A stretch of DNA of 30,532 nt from Sulfuricurvum sp. Lineage in GTDB: Bacteria; Campylobacterota; Campylobacteria; Campylobacterales; Sulfurimonadaceae. The notes beneath the pieces are model-generated. The model made no database searches. It saw only the letters and a list, made by a program, of their open reading frames with translations, and had not been told where the DNA came from. Shown here piece by piece: positions 16,361 through 23,974 of the stretch; the first letter of the stretch is position 1, and each line of letters opens with the position of its first letter. The stretch spans positions 1 through 30,532 of the forward strand of contig JACXUE010000003.1 in NCBI GenBank assembly GCA_014764075.1. Reading direction: 5' to 3'. Both the position numbers and the translations under genes were made by a program.

Positions 16361-17235
16361 ACATTTCACTTGCTATCGAATGGTTTCTCAATCCCGACCA
16401 TCTCCCTTTTATCGTCGCGAAAGAGATGGGGATATTCGAAAAATACGGGATCGATTTCACCCTCATCGAACCCGATGAACACTATGACGGGCTCCAACAG
16501 CTCAAAGAGGGAAATATAGAATTCGCCACCAATGAACCGCTCCATCTGATTGAACAATTCGACCCCGCATTTCTCTCTTTGGGGATGTTTTTCAAAACCA
16601 AAGGGGGAGTATTGCTCAAAGCCTCTTCGTACGAAAAGCTCAAAAACGGCGGCTCGATCACCGTAACTACCCCCGTCTCGAACGAAAATACCAACGCGAT
16701 CGGATTCGAGATCATCCGACGATTCTACATCAAAGAGAACATTGAAGTAAAACCGGAGCAAGTGATCTTCGCCCCCAACGGATTCGAACATCTCAAATAC
16801 ATGCGTGAAGGTGCCGATGCGGGGTGGCTCTATTTTTACAATTTCGAAGGGATAGAAGCTCAGCATGAAGGGATGGAGGTGCTCTATCTCGATGCCAATA
16901 CAGCAGGATTTGCCAACTTTAGCGCTTTGGATATTTTTGTCAATCGATCGTTTTATTATGAGAATACCCGATTGTGTGAGGATTTTGTCAATGCGATCAA
17001 AGAGGCTATCGCTTTTATAGAGGATTGTCCTGACCGAACGATAGAACTCTATTACTCTTATACCCAGAGTGAACGATCCGCTTTGATGGATGACATCCTC
17101 AAAGCCACTATGAACTGTTTTGATTCTTGTTTCACCTCAAATAGCGAATCCGAACTCCCCATTTTGAAATTTTTTCAAGAGATAGGGATCACCGATTTGT
17201 CTGAAGAGCGGTTCAAAACCGCCTTTTTAAACTGA
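16357..17235 (+). CDS. THI5/NMT1-like protein without signal peptide
   Basis: This 292-residue protein has the periplasmic-binding-protein fold of the NMT1/THI5 family (EWFLNPDHLPFIVAKEMGIFEKYGIDFTLIEP at the N-terminus is typical). It starts directly with the fold and has no signal peptide or lipobox, so it should be cytoplasmic. It is fused in expression to thiD and thiE (ATGA overlap with thiE), with no transporter ATPase or permease beside it. Yeast Thi5 makes HMP-P from PLP and its own His66. By hand alignment a histidine is retained here (His63 in NEPLHLIEQ), but the PLP lysine is Asn59 and the CCCFC iron motif is absent. It may be an HMP-precursor binding protein, a divergent synthase, or a salvage enzyme. 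Confidence 0.8.
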   Translation: MNISLAIEWFLNPDHLPFIVAKEMGIFEKYGIDFTLIEPDEHYDGLQQLKEGNIEFATNEPLHLIEQFDPAFLSLGMFFKTKGGVLLKASSYEKLKNGGSITVTTPVSNENTNAIGFEIIRRFYIKENIEVKPEQVIFAPNGFEHLKYMREGADAGWLYFYNFEGIEAQHEGMEVLYLDANTAGFANFSALDIFVNRSFYYENTRLCEDFVNAIKEAIAFIEDCPDRTIELYYSYTQSERSALMDDILKATMNCFDSCFTSNSESELPILKFFQEIGITDLSEERFKTAFLN

Positions 17236-17253
17236 TTTGCCAAAGGAGTCATT

Positions 17254-17349
17254 ATGTTTGAGAAATCGCCATCATATCCGGATATCATCCTCATCGCCTC
17301 GATCCCACTTGTAGCTACAATTCTCAATGTGATATGGAATGCCTCATGA
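17254..17349 (+). CDS. 31-residue single-helix membrane peptide coupled to hemH
   Basis: ATG at 17254 follows a strong AAAGGAG (17241-17247) by 6 bases and opens a 31-codon frame ending with TGA at 17347-17349. The product has a short charged/polar N-terminus (MFEKSPSYPD) and then an uninterrupted hydrophobic helix to the end. Its stop overlaps the hemH ATG as ATGA, so it is placed to couple hemH translation. It may be a real peptide or mainly a leader cistron. I do not recognise a family. Confidence 0.65.
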   Translation: MFEKSPSYPDIILIASIPLVATILNVIWNAS

Positions 17350-18296
17350 ACAAACGCAAAGCCATACTTTTACTCAACATGGGAGGACCCAACAACCTCT
17401 CTGAAGTCAAAGTTTTTCTCACCAATATGTTCAACGATCATCGGATTATCGGCGCACCCAAGCCGATCCGACGCCTCATCGCATGGCTGATAACCTCCCG
17501 TCGCCATAAAGAAGCGGAACACAATTACGCCTTGTTGGGTGGCAAATCCCCGATCGTTGATCACACCCGCCGCGTCGTTCATGCCCTATCCGATCGGCTC
17601 GATGCCGATGTCCACTACGTGATGCGCTATACTCCCCCCTACACTAGCGACGTTCTCTCCAATGTCGCAACCTACGATGAAATTTATGCCATCCCTCTTT
17701 ATCCCCATTTTTCCTCCACGACGACCCTCTCATCCTTTGACGCGTTGTTCGAGGAGGCGGAAACGTTGGGGATTCGGGATAAAATTGTGACCATAGAGAG
17801 CTACTACAACCACGCCAGCTACATCGGCACCATCGTCGAGCGGATCAAAGAATCTCTAGCTGATCAAAATCCGGGGGAGTATGAGCTGATTTTCTCTGCG
17901 CACGGACTCCCTCAAAAAATCATCGACAAAGGGGATCTCTACCAACGACACATCCGAGCCAACGTCTATCATGCTAGACGTGCCCTCAACGACGCAGGGA
18001 TCTTTTTTTATAAAACCCATTTGGCGTATCAATCCAGACTGGGACCGATGGAGTGGATACGCCCCTATCTGGAAGATAAACTCCAATCACTGGAAAAGAA
18101 AAAGGTGATCATTTATCCCATCGCTTTCACTATCGATAACTCTGAAACCGAATTCGAACTCAACATAGAATACCGTGAGAAAGCGGACAAATTAGGGATC
18201 GATGAGTACCGTGTGGCACGCGCCCCGAACGATCATCCGATGTTTATTCGAACGCTCGAGGAACTCTATCGTTCGATGGAATCCACCCATCTCTAA
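17346..18296 (+). CDS. hemH: Ferrochelatase
   Basis: HemH inserts Fe2+ into protoporphyrin IX to make heme. The 316-residue protein shows AILLLNMGGPNN at the start, RYTPPYTSDVL, the LYPHFSSTTT stretch, catalytic His186 in FSAHGLPQKII and Glu267 in FTIDNSETEFEL. ATG at 17346 is preferred over the ATG at 17334 because it matches the family N-terminus and forms ATGA with the preceding peptide. No hemH-specific ribosome-binding site is obvious, consistent with coupling. It converges on the aarF-like gene with a gap of only 10 bases. Confidence 0.95.
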   Translation: MNKRKAILLLNMGGPNNLSEVKVFLTNMFNDHRIIGAPKPIRRLIAWLITSRRHKEAEHNYALLGGKSPIVDHTRRVVHALSDRLDADVHYVMRYTPPYTSDVLSNVATYDEIYAIPLYPHFSSTTTLSSFDALFEEAETLGIRDKIVTIESYYNHASYIGTIVERIKESLADQNPGEYELIFSAHGLPQKIIDKGDLYQRHIRANVYHARRALNDAGIFFYKTHLAYQSRLGPMEWIRPYLEDKLQSLEKKKVIIYPIAFTIDNSETEFELNIEYREKADKLGIDEYRVARAPNDHPMFIRTLEELYRSMESTHL

Positions 18297-18306
18297 CCGT
18301 ATTATT

Positions 18307-19839
18307 TTAACGAAACCACAACCGCATCATCGCCGCACCGATCAACACATACGCAGGGTTTTCCCACCCCGCCATAAACGATCCAATCGCACCCAACGAT
18401 AACATTAGCGCAACAACGATGGGACGAAGAGCATTTTCCAAAGCGTTTTTAAAACTCTCAATCTGTCGGGGGGAGATTTCTACATTCAGTTCCCCTCGAC
18501 TCGCACGGCGTAATGTCTCGCGCGCGGCGGTAAAATCATCGGGAAGATGGCGGATCTCGTCACGCAGATTGTCTAAAAAGCCCTCTTTGACCCCTAATGC
18601 ACGGGGAATATTACGTTGCAAAATAGGGAGGATATCTTTGATCCCGTTGAAATTTTCGATGTAGGTGGTCCCCAACCCCTCGATGATCGCACTAACGCGG
18701 AGAATGTAGATCGCCTCTTGGGGGAGTTTGAAAGGGAGATTGCGGGTCTGCTCCATCACCTCGAACGCCAACTGCTGCATACTCCCGCTGTTGAGTGCAT
18801 CGTTACCGAAAATCTCGAACATCCGCTCGGTAAACTCGGCCAATTCCGAAGAGGGGGCATCATACGCGACTGTTCCCATCCGTTTGGCGGCACTCACGTA
18901 GGCTTCGTAATCTTTTTCGTTAGCGGCGCGAATGAGTTCAATGATTGCCACACGCATCGGGTTGGAGATCCGCTTCACCATCCCAAAATCGAGCAAAATC
19001 AGCTCCCCTTGAGGGTTGATGAGGAGATTTCCCGGATGGGGATCAGCATGAAAAAATCCTTTGACCAACATTTGGTCGGTATAAAATCGAACCAACCGAT
19101 CGATAATGGGGGCAATATCGATACGATGCGCGCTCAAAGAGGCTTTGTCATCGAAGCGAAACCCCTCCTCGAAACTCATCACCAACGCATCGTCACTGCA
19201 ATACTCTGGATAGGGGAGCGGAAACCGAATCGACGAATCGGCGTAAACATCGCTGAACCGCTCCAGATTTTGCCGTTCGCGGCGCATACTACACTCTTGG
19301 ACGATCATGGCGGAGAACTCTTTGATGACCGATTCGATCGAGTGGCGGGTCGTGGGGGAGAAGAGTGGTTGGAACACAATGTTCAATACCGAAATGATCC
19401 GGATATCGGCAAGGATCCGCTTCTCAATCCCTTCTCGACGGAGTTTTACGGCAACGCGCACACCCTCCTGCAACGTCGCTTGATGCACCTGTCCGATCGA
19501 TGCCGAAGCGATAGGAGTGTCCTCAAACGTCTCAAAAGGGGACTCCGGAAATGCTCGTTCGAACACACGGCGGCAATGCTCCGGCGACATCGGCGGCAGA
19601 TCGTCATGAATGGAACGAAGATGCACTAGATAACGCTCCTCGAAAAAATCGTTTCGGGTTGCCAATACCTGTACGAGCTTGATGAAACTGGTTCCCAGTC
19701 TGACGACGCTCTCTGAGAGCTCTTCGGGCTCCAGTACCTTGAATCCCAAAAATCGGGGACGTTTTTTGATAAGGAGATAAAAGCTAAGCAATAAGCGGAA
19801 AATCCGCCATACCCGAAGCGGCGAATAGATTCCCATCAC
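18307..19839 (-). CDS. ABC1/AarF/UbiB-family atypical kinase
   Basis: The 510-residue protein has the atypical kinase fold of UbiB/COQ8: the alanine-rich loop ASASIGQVHQA (111-121), Lys132 in VAVKLRREG, catalytic FFHADPHPGN (262-271) and Asp284-Phe-Gly. Two hydrophobic helices end the protein (about 472-508), a membrane anchor as in UbiB. The N-terminal KxGQ motif is altered to Lys54-Leu-Val-Gln57; that motif gates nucleotide binding in COQ8. UbiB proteins support quinone biosynthesis or lipid extraction. Because Campylobacterota make menaquinone by the futalosine route, a ubiquinone role is unlikely and the real role is open. It overlaps the upstream coiled-coil gene by ATGA. Confidence 0.9.
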   Translation of the reverse strand: MMGIYSPLRVWRIFRLLLSFYLLIKKRPRFLGFKVLEPEELSESVVRLGTSFIKLVQVLATRNDFFEERYLVHLRSIHDDLPPMSPEHCRRVFERAFPESPFETFEDTPIASASIGQVHQATLQEGVRVAVKLRREGIEKRILADIRIISVLNIVFQPLFSPTTRHSIESVIKEFSAMIVQECSMRRERQNLERFSDVYADSSIRFPLPYPEYCSDDALVMSFEEGFRFDDKASLSAHRIDIAPIIDRLVRFYTDQMLVKGFFHADPHPGNLLINPQGELILLDFGMVKRISNPMRVAIIELIRAANEKDYEAYVSAAKRMGTVAYDAPSSELAEFTERMFEIFGNDALNSGSMQQLAFEVMEQTRNLPFKLPQEAIYILRVSAIIEGLGTTYIENFNGIKDILPILQRNIPRALGVKEGFLDNLRDEIRHLPDDFTAARETLRRASRGELNVEISPRQIESFKNALENALRPIVVALMLSLGAIGSFMAGWENPAYVLIGAAMMRLWFR

Positions 19840-20090
19840 TTCTTGAGCGCTTCAATATCCTGTTTCGTCGCAATGCCGAGTTCTTCGATCACCTCACGGA
19901 TAGCCGATTTGAGCTCCTCTTTGAGCCGTCTTTCTTCCTCTTCCCCTTTGGATTTCAAACTCTCCAAAAAGGTTTTGGTGTCGCTGGTATCGATCTTCCC
20001 TTTATCTTCAAGTTTTTTGAGCTCTTCTTCAACCTTTTCTTTGAGGAGAAGCGCCCCTCCTATTCCGGTATAGAGTAGTTCTTTGAGCAT
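19836..20090 (-). CDS. Small phasin-like coiled-coil protein
   Basis: The 84-residue protein starts with a short hydrophobic/glycine stretch (LLYTGIGGALLL). A highly charged Glu/Lys coiled-coil follows, ending ELGIATKQDIEALKK, a pattern shared with phasin-like and polyhydroxyalkanoate-granule-associated proteins. GGAGGTG precedes the ATG at 20090, and the stop overlaps the AarF-like start by ATGA, so they are coexpressed and may work together at the membrane. A TATAAT lies on the minus strand at 20120-20115. The family call is by composition and heptad pattern only. Confidence 0.7.
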   Translation of the reverse strand: MLKELLYTGIGGALLLKEKVEEELKKLEDKGKIDTSDTKTFLESLKSKGEEEERRLKEELKSAIREVIEELGIATKQDIEALKK

Positions 20091-20114
20091 GGTACACCTC
20101 CAAGTGTTTTAGTC

Positions 20115-20120
20115 ATTATA
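20115..20120 (-). promoter_or_regulatory. Candidate -10 box for the coiled-coil/AarF-like operon
   Basis: TATAAT reads on the minus strand from 20120 to 20115, 25 bases ahead of the start codon at 20090. The divergent gap 20091-20245 also carries the direct repeats at 20173-20204. Confidence 0.45.
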
Positions 20121-20172
20121 AAACAAAACGGGCAACGCCTATACCCTTTTTTTGTCAATCGATATTCTCACC

Positions 20173-20204
20173 CATTAGATGACATTTTCATCCTATTAAA
20201 TGAC
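20173..20204 (+). promoter_or_regulatory. Tandem direct repeats, 21-bp spacing, possible operator
   Basis: CATTAGATGAC (20173-20183) and TATTAAATGAC (20194-20204) share ATTA-ATGAC with centres exactly 21 bases apart, two helical turns. They lie upstream of a TATACA -10-like sequence (20228-20233) and the start codons at 20246/20249. Paired direct repeats of this spacing are typical of OmpR-type and LytTR-type regulators. Inference only; no repeat search was run. Confidence 0.4.
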
Positions 20205-20245
20205 TCCGTTTTGGGGAATACTTTTGGTATACATTCGAAGGGACA

Positions 20246-20593
20246 ATGATGTTTTATCTGTATGACCAACACAAACTAAAAGCGTTGCGTAACACCCCTG
20301 AAGAAGCGATCGCGATCGCCCGTTTTTGCGACGCAATATTGGTAACTAACGCAATAGAAGAAGCGATCCACATCGCACCCTATCCAAAATCGGCTTTTTT
20401 GATTTATCCCAAAAACGCTCTCACCCTTTTCACTTTTTGGAAATATCAGCTACAATACCGTACAATCGATGAGTTTCGTATCATCCTCTATGCCGCACCA
20501 AAAAATTTTCTTTACCGCTTTTTGGCATTGGCGGCATGGATCAGCTGCGGCACTTATCGACTCATTCCTTTTAACCGAAAGATACTAAAATGA
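20246..20593 (+). CDS. Hypothetical protein upstream of the EAL gene
   Basis: The 115-residue protein (or 114 from ATG at 20249, which is better spaced from AAGGGA) has an alpha/beta pattern. It contains a conserved-looking core (FCDAILVTNAIEEAIHIAPYPKSAFLIYPKNALTL) and a C-terminal hydrophobic stretch near residues 88-105 (LYRFLALAAWISCGTYRLI). I do not recognise it. It overlaps the EAL phosphodiesterase by ATGA, which suggests a shared c-di-GMP role. Confidence 0.65.
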   Translation: MMFYLYDQHKLKALRNTPEEAIAIARFCDAILVTNAIEEAIHIAPYPKSAFLIYPKNALTLFTFWKYQLQYRTIDEFRIILYAAPKNFLYRFLALAAWISCGTYRLIPFNRKILK

Positions 20594-21648
20594 GCTGCAC
20601 TAAATGCCAAGTCGTCCCGATCATCCCTAAAAAAGGGGGGGAGGTCATTTTCAGTTGCGACGTCCCTGAACTCTGCACCAAAATCTCTCTGATCCTGGAT
20701 CAACAGCGGATCAATTACGTGCGCGAAGATTTTTATACCCTTATCGCCTCGACCGAGTGTTTCGAGTCCTTTTTAGAACATCTTTGCCGTTTCGCCACCT
20801 TGAACAAGCTCGAACGTCAAGGGATTCGGTGTCTGTTTTTGGAACACTCCCAGCCACTCACCCCATCGATTTTACGGGAAATGCGAACCTTGCAGCAATA
20901 CAAAGATCTCATGGGGGCGAATGAACTCTCACTCCTCATTTCCAAAGGGGCGATAACGACCCATTTTCAACCCATCGTCGATCTTGTTTATGGAGAGATA
21001 TACGGATACGAATCACTCGCACGCGGGGTCAACGACGATGGAAGCCTCATCTACCCCGACAAACTCTTCAACTGGGCGAAACAAGGAGATATGCTCTTTT
21101 ACCTCGATCGCGCGTGCCGCGAAACCTCCCTCAAAACCGCCGCCGTGAAAAACATCAAAAACAAAGTCTTTATCAACTTTATCCCTACCGCCATTTATGA
21201 CCCGGAGCATTGCCTCCAATCGACGGTCAAATGGGCAAGACAGCTCGAATTCGATCCCAAAAACATCATTTTCGAAGTGACCGAAACGGAAAAGGTCGAA
21301 GATGTAGAGCATTTGAGCAAAATTTTGACCTTCTACAAATCCCAAGGGTTCATGGTCGCCCTCGATGATGTCGGAAGCGGCTATTCCTCTCTCAACATGA
21401 TCGCACGCCTCAAACCCAACATTGTTAAAATTGACCGTGAGATAATCGATGGGATCGATACCAATACGGTCAATCAATCGGTATTCAAAGCGATCGTATC
21501 TCTCGCCAAAGAATCGGGGATCATCGTCCTCGCCGAGGGGGCTGAGCGTGCCGAAGAGGTTGCCTACTGTGCCGCTAACGGTGCCGATCTGGCGCAAGGG
21601 TACTATTTTGGCAAACCCTCCCCCGAGCCGGTACGGAAACTGGGCTAA
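20590..21648 (+). CDS. EAL-domain cyclic-di-GMP phosphodiesterase
   Basis: Residues about 115-352 form an EAL domain. The catalytic set is complete by eye: Glu141 (in ESLAR, where EALxR is usual), Asn196, Glu229 (IFEVTE), Asp259-Asp260 (ALDDVGSG, usual DDFG), Lys280, Glu316 and Gln336. Hydrolysis of c-di-GMP to pGpG is therefore likely. The first 110 residues are a separate domain with cysteines at 2, 5 and 6 (MSCTKC has Cys3 and Cys6), 23, 29, 57, 66 and 81, which may bind a metal or respond to redox. There is no membrane segment, so it is cytoplasmic. It is coupled to the preceding small gene and followed 16 bases later by the lipocalin. Confidence 0.9.
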   Translation: MSCTKCQVVPIIPKKGGEVIFSCDVPELCTKISLILDQQRINYVREDFYTLIASTECFESFLEHLCRFATLNKLERQGIRCLFLEHSQPLTPSILREMRTLQQYKDLMGANELSLLISKGAITTHFQPIVDLVYGEIYGYESLARGVNDDGSLIYPDKLFNWAKQGDMLFYLDRACRETSLKTAAVKNIKNKVFINFIPTAIYDPEHCLQSTVKWARQLEFDPKNIIFEVTETEKVEDVEHLSKILTFYKSQGFMVALDDVGSGYSSLNMIARLKPNIVKIDREIIDGIDTNTVNQSVFKAIVSLAKESGIIVLAEGAERAEEVAYCAANGADLAQGYYFGKPSPEPVRKLG

Positions 21649-21664
21649 ATCTGAAAGGGAAACC

Positions 21665-22177
21665 ATGTCCTACTTTTATCCCATTCTCCTTACCGCGCTT
21701 TTCCTCACGGGATGCTCCGCAAAATACCCCCCTCTGCCTACCGTATCGTCGCTCGATTTGGAACGCTACGGCGGCAAATGGATTGAGATCGCCCGCTATG
21801 AAAACCGTTTTGAGCAAGGATGTGCAGGTGCCAGTGCCGATTACACCCTCAAAGATGGCAAAATCGGCGTACTCAACCGCTGTTACGATGAAAAAGGCTC
21901 TCTTACAGGGGAAGCAAACGGCGAAGCATACGCTACCGATACCTCGAACACAAAACTCAAAGTGACCTTTTTTTGGCCGTTTTACGGAGACTATCACGTT
22001 ATCATGCTCGCCGATGACTACCGTTACAGCGTTGTAGGAGAACCGAGTCGGAGGTATTTGTGGATACTCTCGCGCAATCCGAAACTCAGCGATGACGACA
22101 AACATCGAATTCTCACTGAACTTCCGCAACTAGGGTACAATCCTTCCAAACTCTATTGGACTACTGTTCAACCTTAG
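21665..22177 (+). CDS. blc: Bacterial lipocalin lipoprotein (Blc-like)
   Basis: The 170-residue protein has a lipoprotein signal peptide with lipobox LTG-Cys17. A lipocalin domain follows with the GKWIEIARYENRFEQGC first signature (G-x-W) and a later YLWILSRNPKLSD segment, closely resembling Blc. It should be anchored to the outer membrane and bind lysophospholipids or other lipids. ATG at 21665 is chosen because the signal peptide begins there and GAAAGGGA lies 6-8 bases upstream. It follows the EAL gene closely and may share its transcript, although the functions look unrelated. Confidence 0.9.
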   Translation: MSYFYPILLTALFLTGCSAKYPPLPTVSSLDLERYGGKWIEIARYENRFEQGCAGASADYTLKDGKIGVLNRCYDEKGSLTGEANGEAYATDTSNTKLKVTFFWPFYGDYHVIMLADDYRYSVVGEPSRRYLWILSRNPKLSDDDKHRILTELPQLGYNPSKLYWTTVQP

Positions 22178-22190
22178 AAAAGCGTCTATC

Positions 22191-22346
22191 ATGAAACAGG
22201 TCATATTGTTCACTGGAGCCGACAAATACATCCCAATACGCCCGAAACACGCTTTATCAAAACGTGAAGATCTCTTGTTGCGGTTGATGATACGCAATCG
22301 CAACGGTATCTCCACTCTTGATCGTCCCGACATTAGTATCGTTTGA
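22191..22346 (+). CDS. Possible 51-residue ORF of unknown function
   Basis: ATG at 22191 opens 51 codons ending in TGA at 22344-22346, giving a basic product (MKQVILFTGADKYIPIRP at the start). The ribosome-binding site is weak (agaaaagcg). It fills the 254-bp gap between the lipocalin and the next gene, which is otherwise empty. It could be a small gene, a remnant of a longer one, or chance. Confidence 0.25.
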   Translation: MKQVILFTGADKYIPIRPKHALSKREDLLLRLMIRNRNGISTLDRPDISIV

Positions 22347-22431
22347 CAACACGATCAAAAGGATCATTTAAAAATCTCAAAAAGAGAATCAACACAGTTC
22401 GCATCACTTCGAATGTTTCAAGGAATCTACG

Positions 22432-22713
22432 ATGAACATCACCATGAAAGAGTTTATTTCAATAGGTTTTGAGCCTCCAGTCGCCAGTCGTATCATGAAT
22501 GAAATTTGCCGTTTAGTACCTTATCAAACCATTTCTAGATTTGAAGAGGTAACACGCAAAGGGATCAAAACAACTCAATATCAAATTTTACGTGCCGTTG
22601 CCATTGAAGACGTACTCAAAGTTTGTGAACACAAAATCGATCATCCAAGGGCAAAAACCTCGATAGATAAATGGAAACAAATAAAACACTCGATAGAGGA
22701 TTTTTTGAAATGA
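22432..22713 (+). CDS. Small hypothetical, possibly helical DNA-binding protein
   Basis: The 93-residue, mostly helical protein is basic overall, with KEFISIGFEPPVASRIMNEI followed by a second helical stretch (TTQYQILRAVAIEDVLKVCE). This is suggestive of a small helix-turn-helix-like fold but not diagnostic. ATG at 22432 follows AAGGA by 7 bases. It stands alone with 162 bases before glutathione peroxidase. I do not recognise the family. Confidence 0.55.
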   Translation: MNITMKEFISIGFEPPVASRIMNEICRLVPYQTISRFEEVTRKGIKTTQYQILRAVAIEDVLKVCEHKIDHPRAKTSIDKWKQIKHSIEDFLK

Positions 22714-22875
22714 CAACCATCCAATTGTCAATCTCTCATCAGTCGCCATAAACCGAGTATGAATAAAACAAACCTTACACTATACTTTCATGTGTAGGTA
22801 CGGCACTCTTAGGTGTTGGTGTTCGGCCTGCCCCATATTCTGTCTCGCTTTAGCAAACGCTAGTTAGGAATAACC

Positions 22876-23406
22876 GTGAAAGTATTGATTTTTATAACAT
22901 TATTTTGGAGCTATCTCATGTCTGCACCCGCTATTTATGATTTCGAAGTCCTCGATATCCATCACCAAAAAACCACGCTCGCTCCGTATAAAGGAAAAGT
23001 TCTCCTTATCGTCAATACCGCCAGCCGATGCGGCTATACGTCACAATTCGCTGGGCTTGAAAAACTCTACGAAACTTACAAAGACAAAGGGTTTGCGGTG
23101 TTAGGCTTTCCGTGCAATCAGTTCGCTTCCCAAGAGCCATTAAACGAGAAAGAGATTGAAAATTTCTGCCGAATCGATTATGGAGTCACTTTTCCGATGT
23201 TTGCCAAAATCGATGTTAACGGCGCCAACTCTCATCCCCTGTATCGTTATCTCAAACAAAACGCTCCGGGGTTACTGGGAAGCGAAATCATCAAATGGAA
23301 CTTCACGAAATTTCTGATCGATCGAAATGGAAAAGTGATCCGCCGATACGCTCCATCGAAGACTCCTGAATCGATTGAAGAAGATATAAAAAAGATTCTT
23401 GGATAA
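22876..23406 (+). CDS. Glutathione peroxidase-family thiol peroxidase
   Basis: The enzyme reduces peroxides, usually with thioredoxin in Cys-type bacterial members. From GTG at 22876 (176 residues) there is a signal-like N-terminus (residues 1-18), peroxidatic Cys52 in NTASRCGYTSQ, Cys80-Asn81 in FPCNQFASQEP with Gln86, resolving-type Cys98 in ENFCRIDYG and Trp in IKWNFTKFLID. An internal ATG at 22918, with its own GGAG, would give a normal cytoplasmic protein starting MSAPAIYDFEV, so location depends on the start used. It heads a run with the flavin-reductase-like gene and pdxH (gaps 24 and 1 bases). Confidence 0.92.
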   Translation: MKVLIFITLFWSYLMSAPAIYDFEVLDIHHQKTTLAPYKGKVLLIVNTASRCGYTSQFAGLEKLYETYKDKGFAVLGFPCNQFASQEPLNEKEIENFCRIDYGVTFPMFAKIDVNGANSHPLYRYLKQNAPGLLGSEIIKWNFTKFLIDRNGKVIRRYAPSKTPESIEEDIKKILG

Positions 23407-23430
23407 ATTTATTCGCCAAAGGTGTGGTGC

Positions 23431-23973
23431 ATGTTGCAACGCTACGAAACTATCCCCTCGACTCTTCCTCCACAGCCTAGAGTGGCAGCTATTTTATCTT
23501 GTCAAAACAACATTATGGCCCTGTCATGGCATATGCCGATCAGCCGTGAGCCGTTTCGCTACGCAATCGCGGTTCGAGAGGAAAACCATACCCATTCGCT
23601 TCTTGTGGAATATGGCAGTTTCACCCTCAATTTTCTCCCTTTTTCTTTCTACGATGAGATCGATAAGGCAGGAAGAACGCATGGGGATGAGATCGATAAA
23701 TTCTCTGTCTCTACGCTCACTTGCGATGTCGTGGATCCAAATGGCAATCGTATAATCGATCAAGCGGACTACGTCTATGAATGTAGCATCATCGACACCT
23801 ATCAAAATGGAGATCATACAATTTTTGCGGCCGATGTGAGAGCAATTCATATTAACGAGAATATGAACGCCCATCTGGCACTCTTCTTGGGTCATGGAGA
23901 ATACGCAACCGCTTCGGCACACTCCAGAGTGAGACAGTCATCACATGTGTCAACTTCAAAAAGGAGCTTTTAA
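23431..23973 (+). CDS. Flavin-reductase-like FMN-binding protein
   Basis: The roughly 180-residue protein has the split-barrel flavin reductase pattern: RVAAILSCQ, MALSWHMPISREPFRYAIAVREEN, YGSFTLNFLPFSFYDEID and KFSVSTLTCDVVD, with the acidic His-containing C-terminal region. It probably binds FMN and reduces flavin or a small substrate. The start is ATG at 23431, spaced 6 bases from AAAGGTG; the GTG at 23422 lies inside that site. The stop is 1 base before the pdxH ATG, so the two FMN-related genes are cotranscribed. Confidence 0.8.
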   Translation: MLQRYETIPSTLPPQPRVAAILSCQNNIMALSWHMPISREPFRYAIAVREENHTHSLLVEYGSFTLNFLPFSFYDEIDKAGRTHGDEIDKFSVSTLTCDVVDPNGNRIIDQADYVYECSIIDTYQNGDHTIFAADVRAIHINENMNAHLALFLGHGEYATASAHSRVRQSSHVSTSKRSF

Positions 23974-23974
23974 T

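Noticed and set aside
16357..17235. Assignment as MqnA/MqnD (futalosine pathway), which also use a binding-protein fold without signal peptide
   Set aside because: The N-terminal pattern and the thiDE context fit NMT1/THI5 better than the Mqn enzymes.
18616..19629. A 337-codon open frame on the plus strand opposite the AarF-like gene
   Set aside because: It is fully antisense to a gene with clear kinase motifs, has no recognisable domain or ribosome-binding site, and its composition mirrors the opposite strand.
22130..22333. A 67-codon minus-strand frame in the gap after the lipocalin
   Set aside because: It overlaps the end of the lipocalin gene, has no ribosome-binding site and no recognisable sequence.
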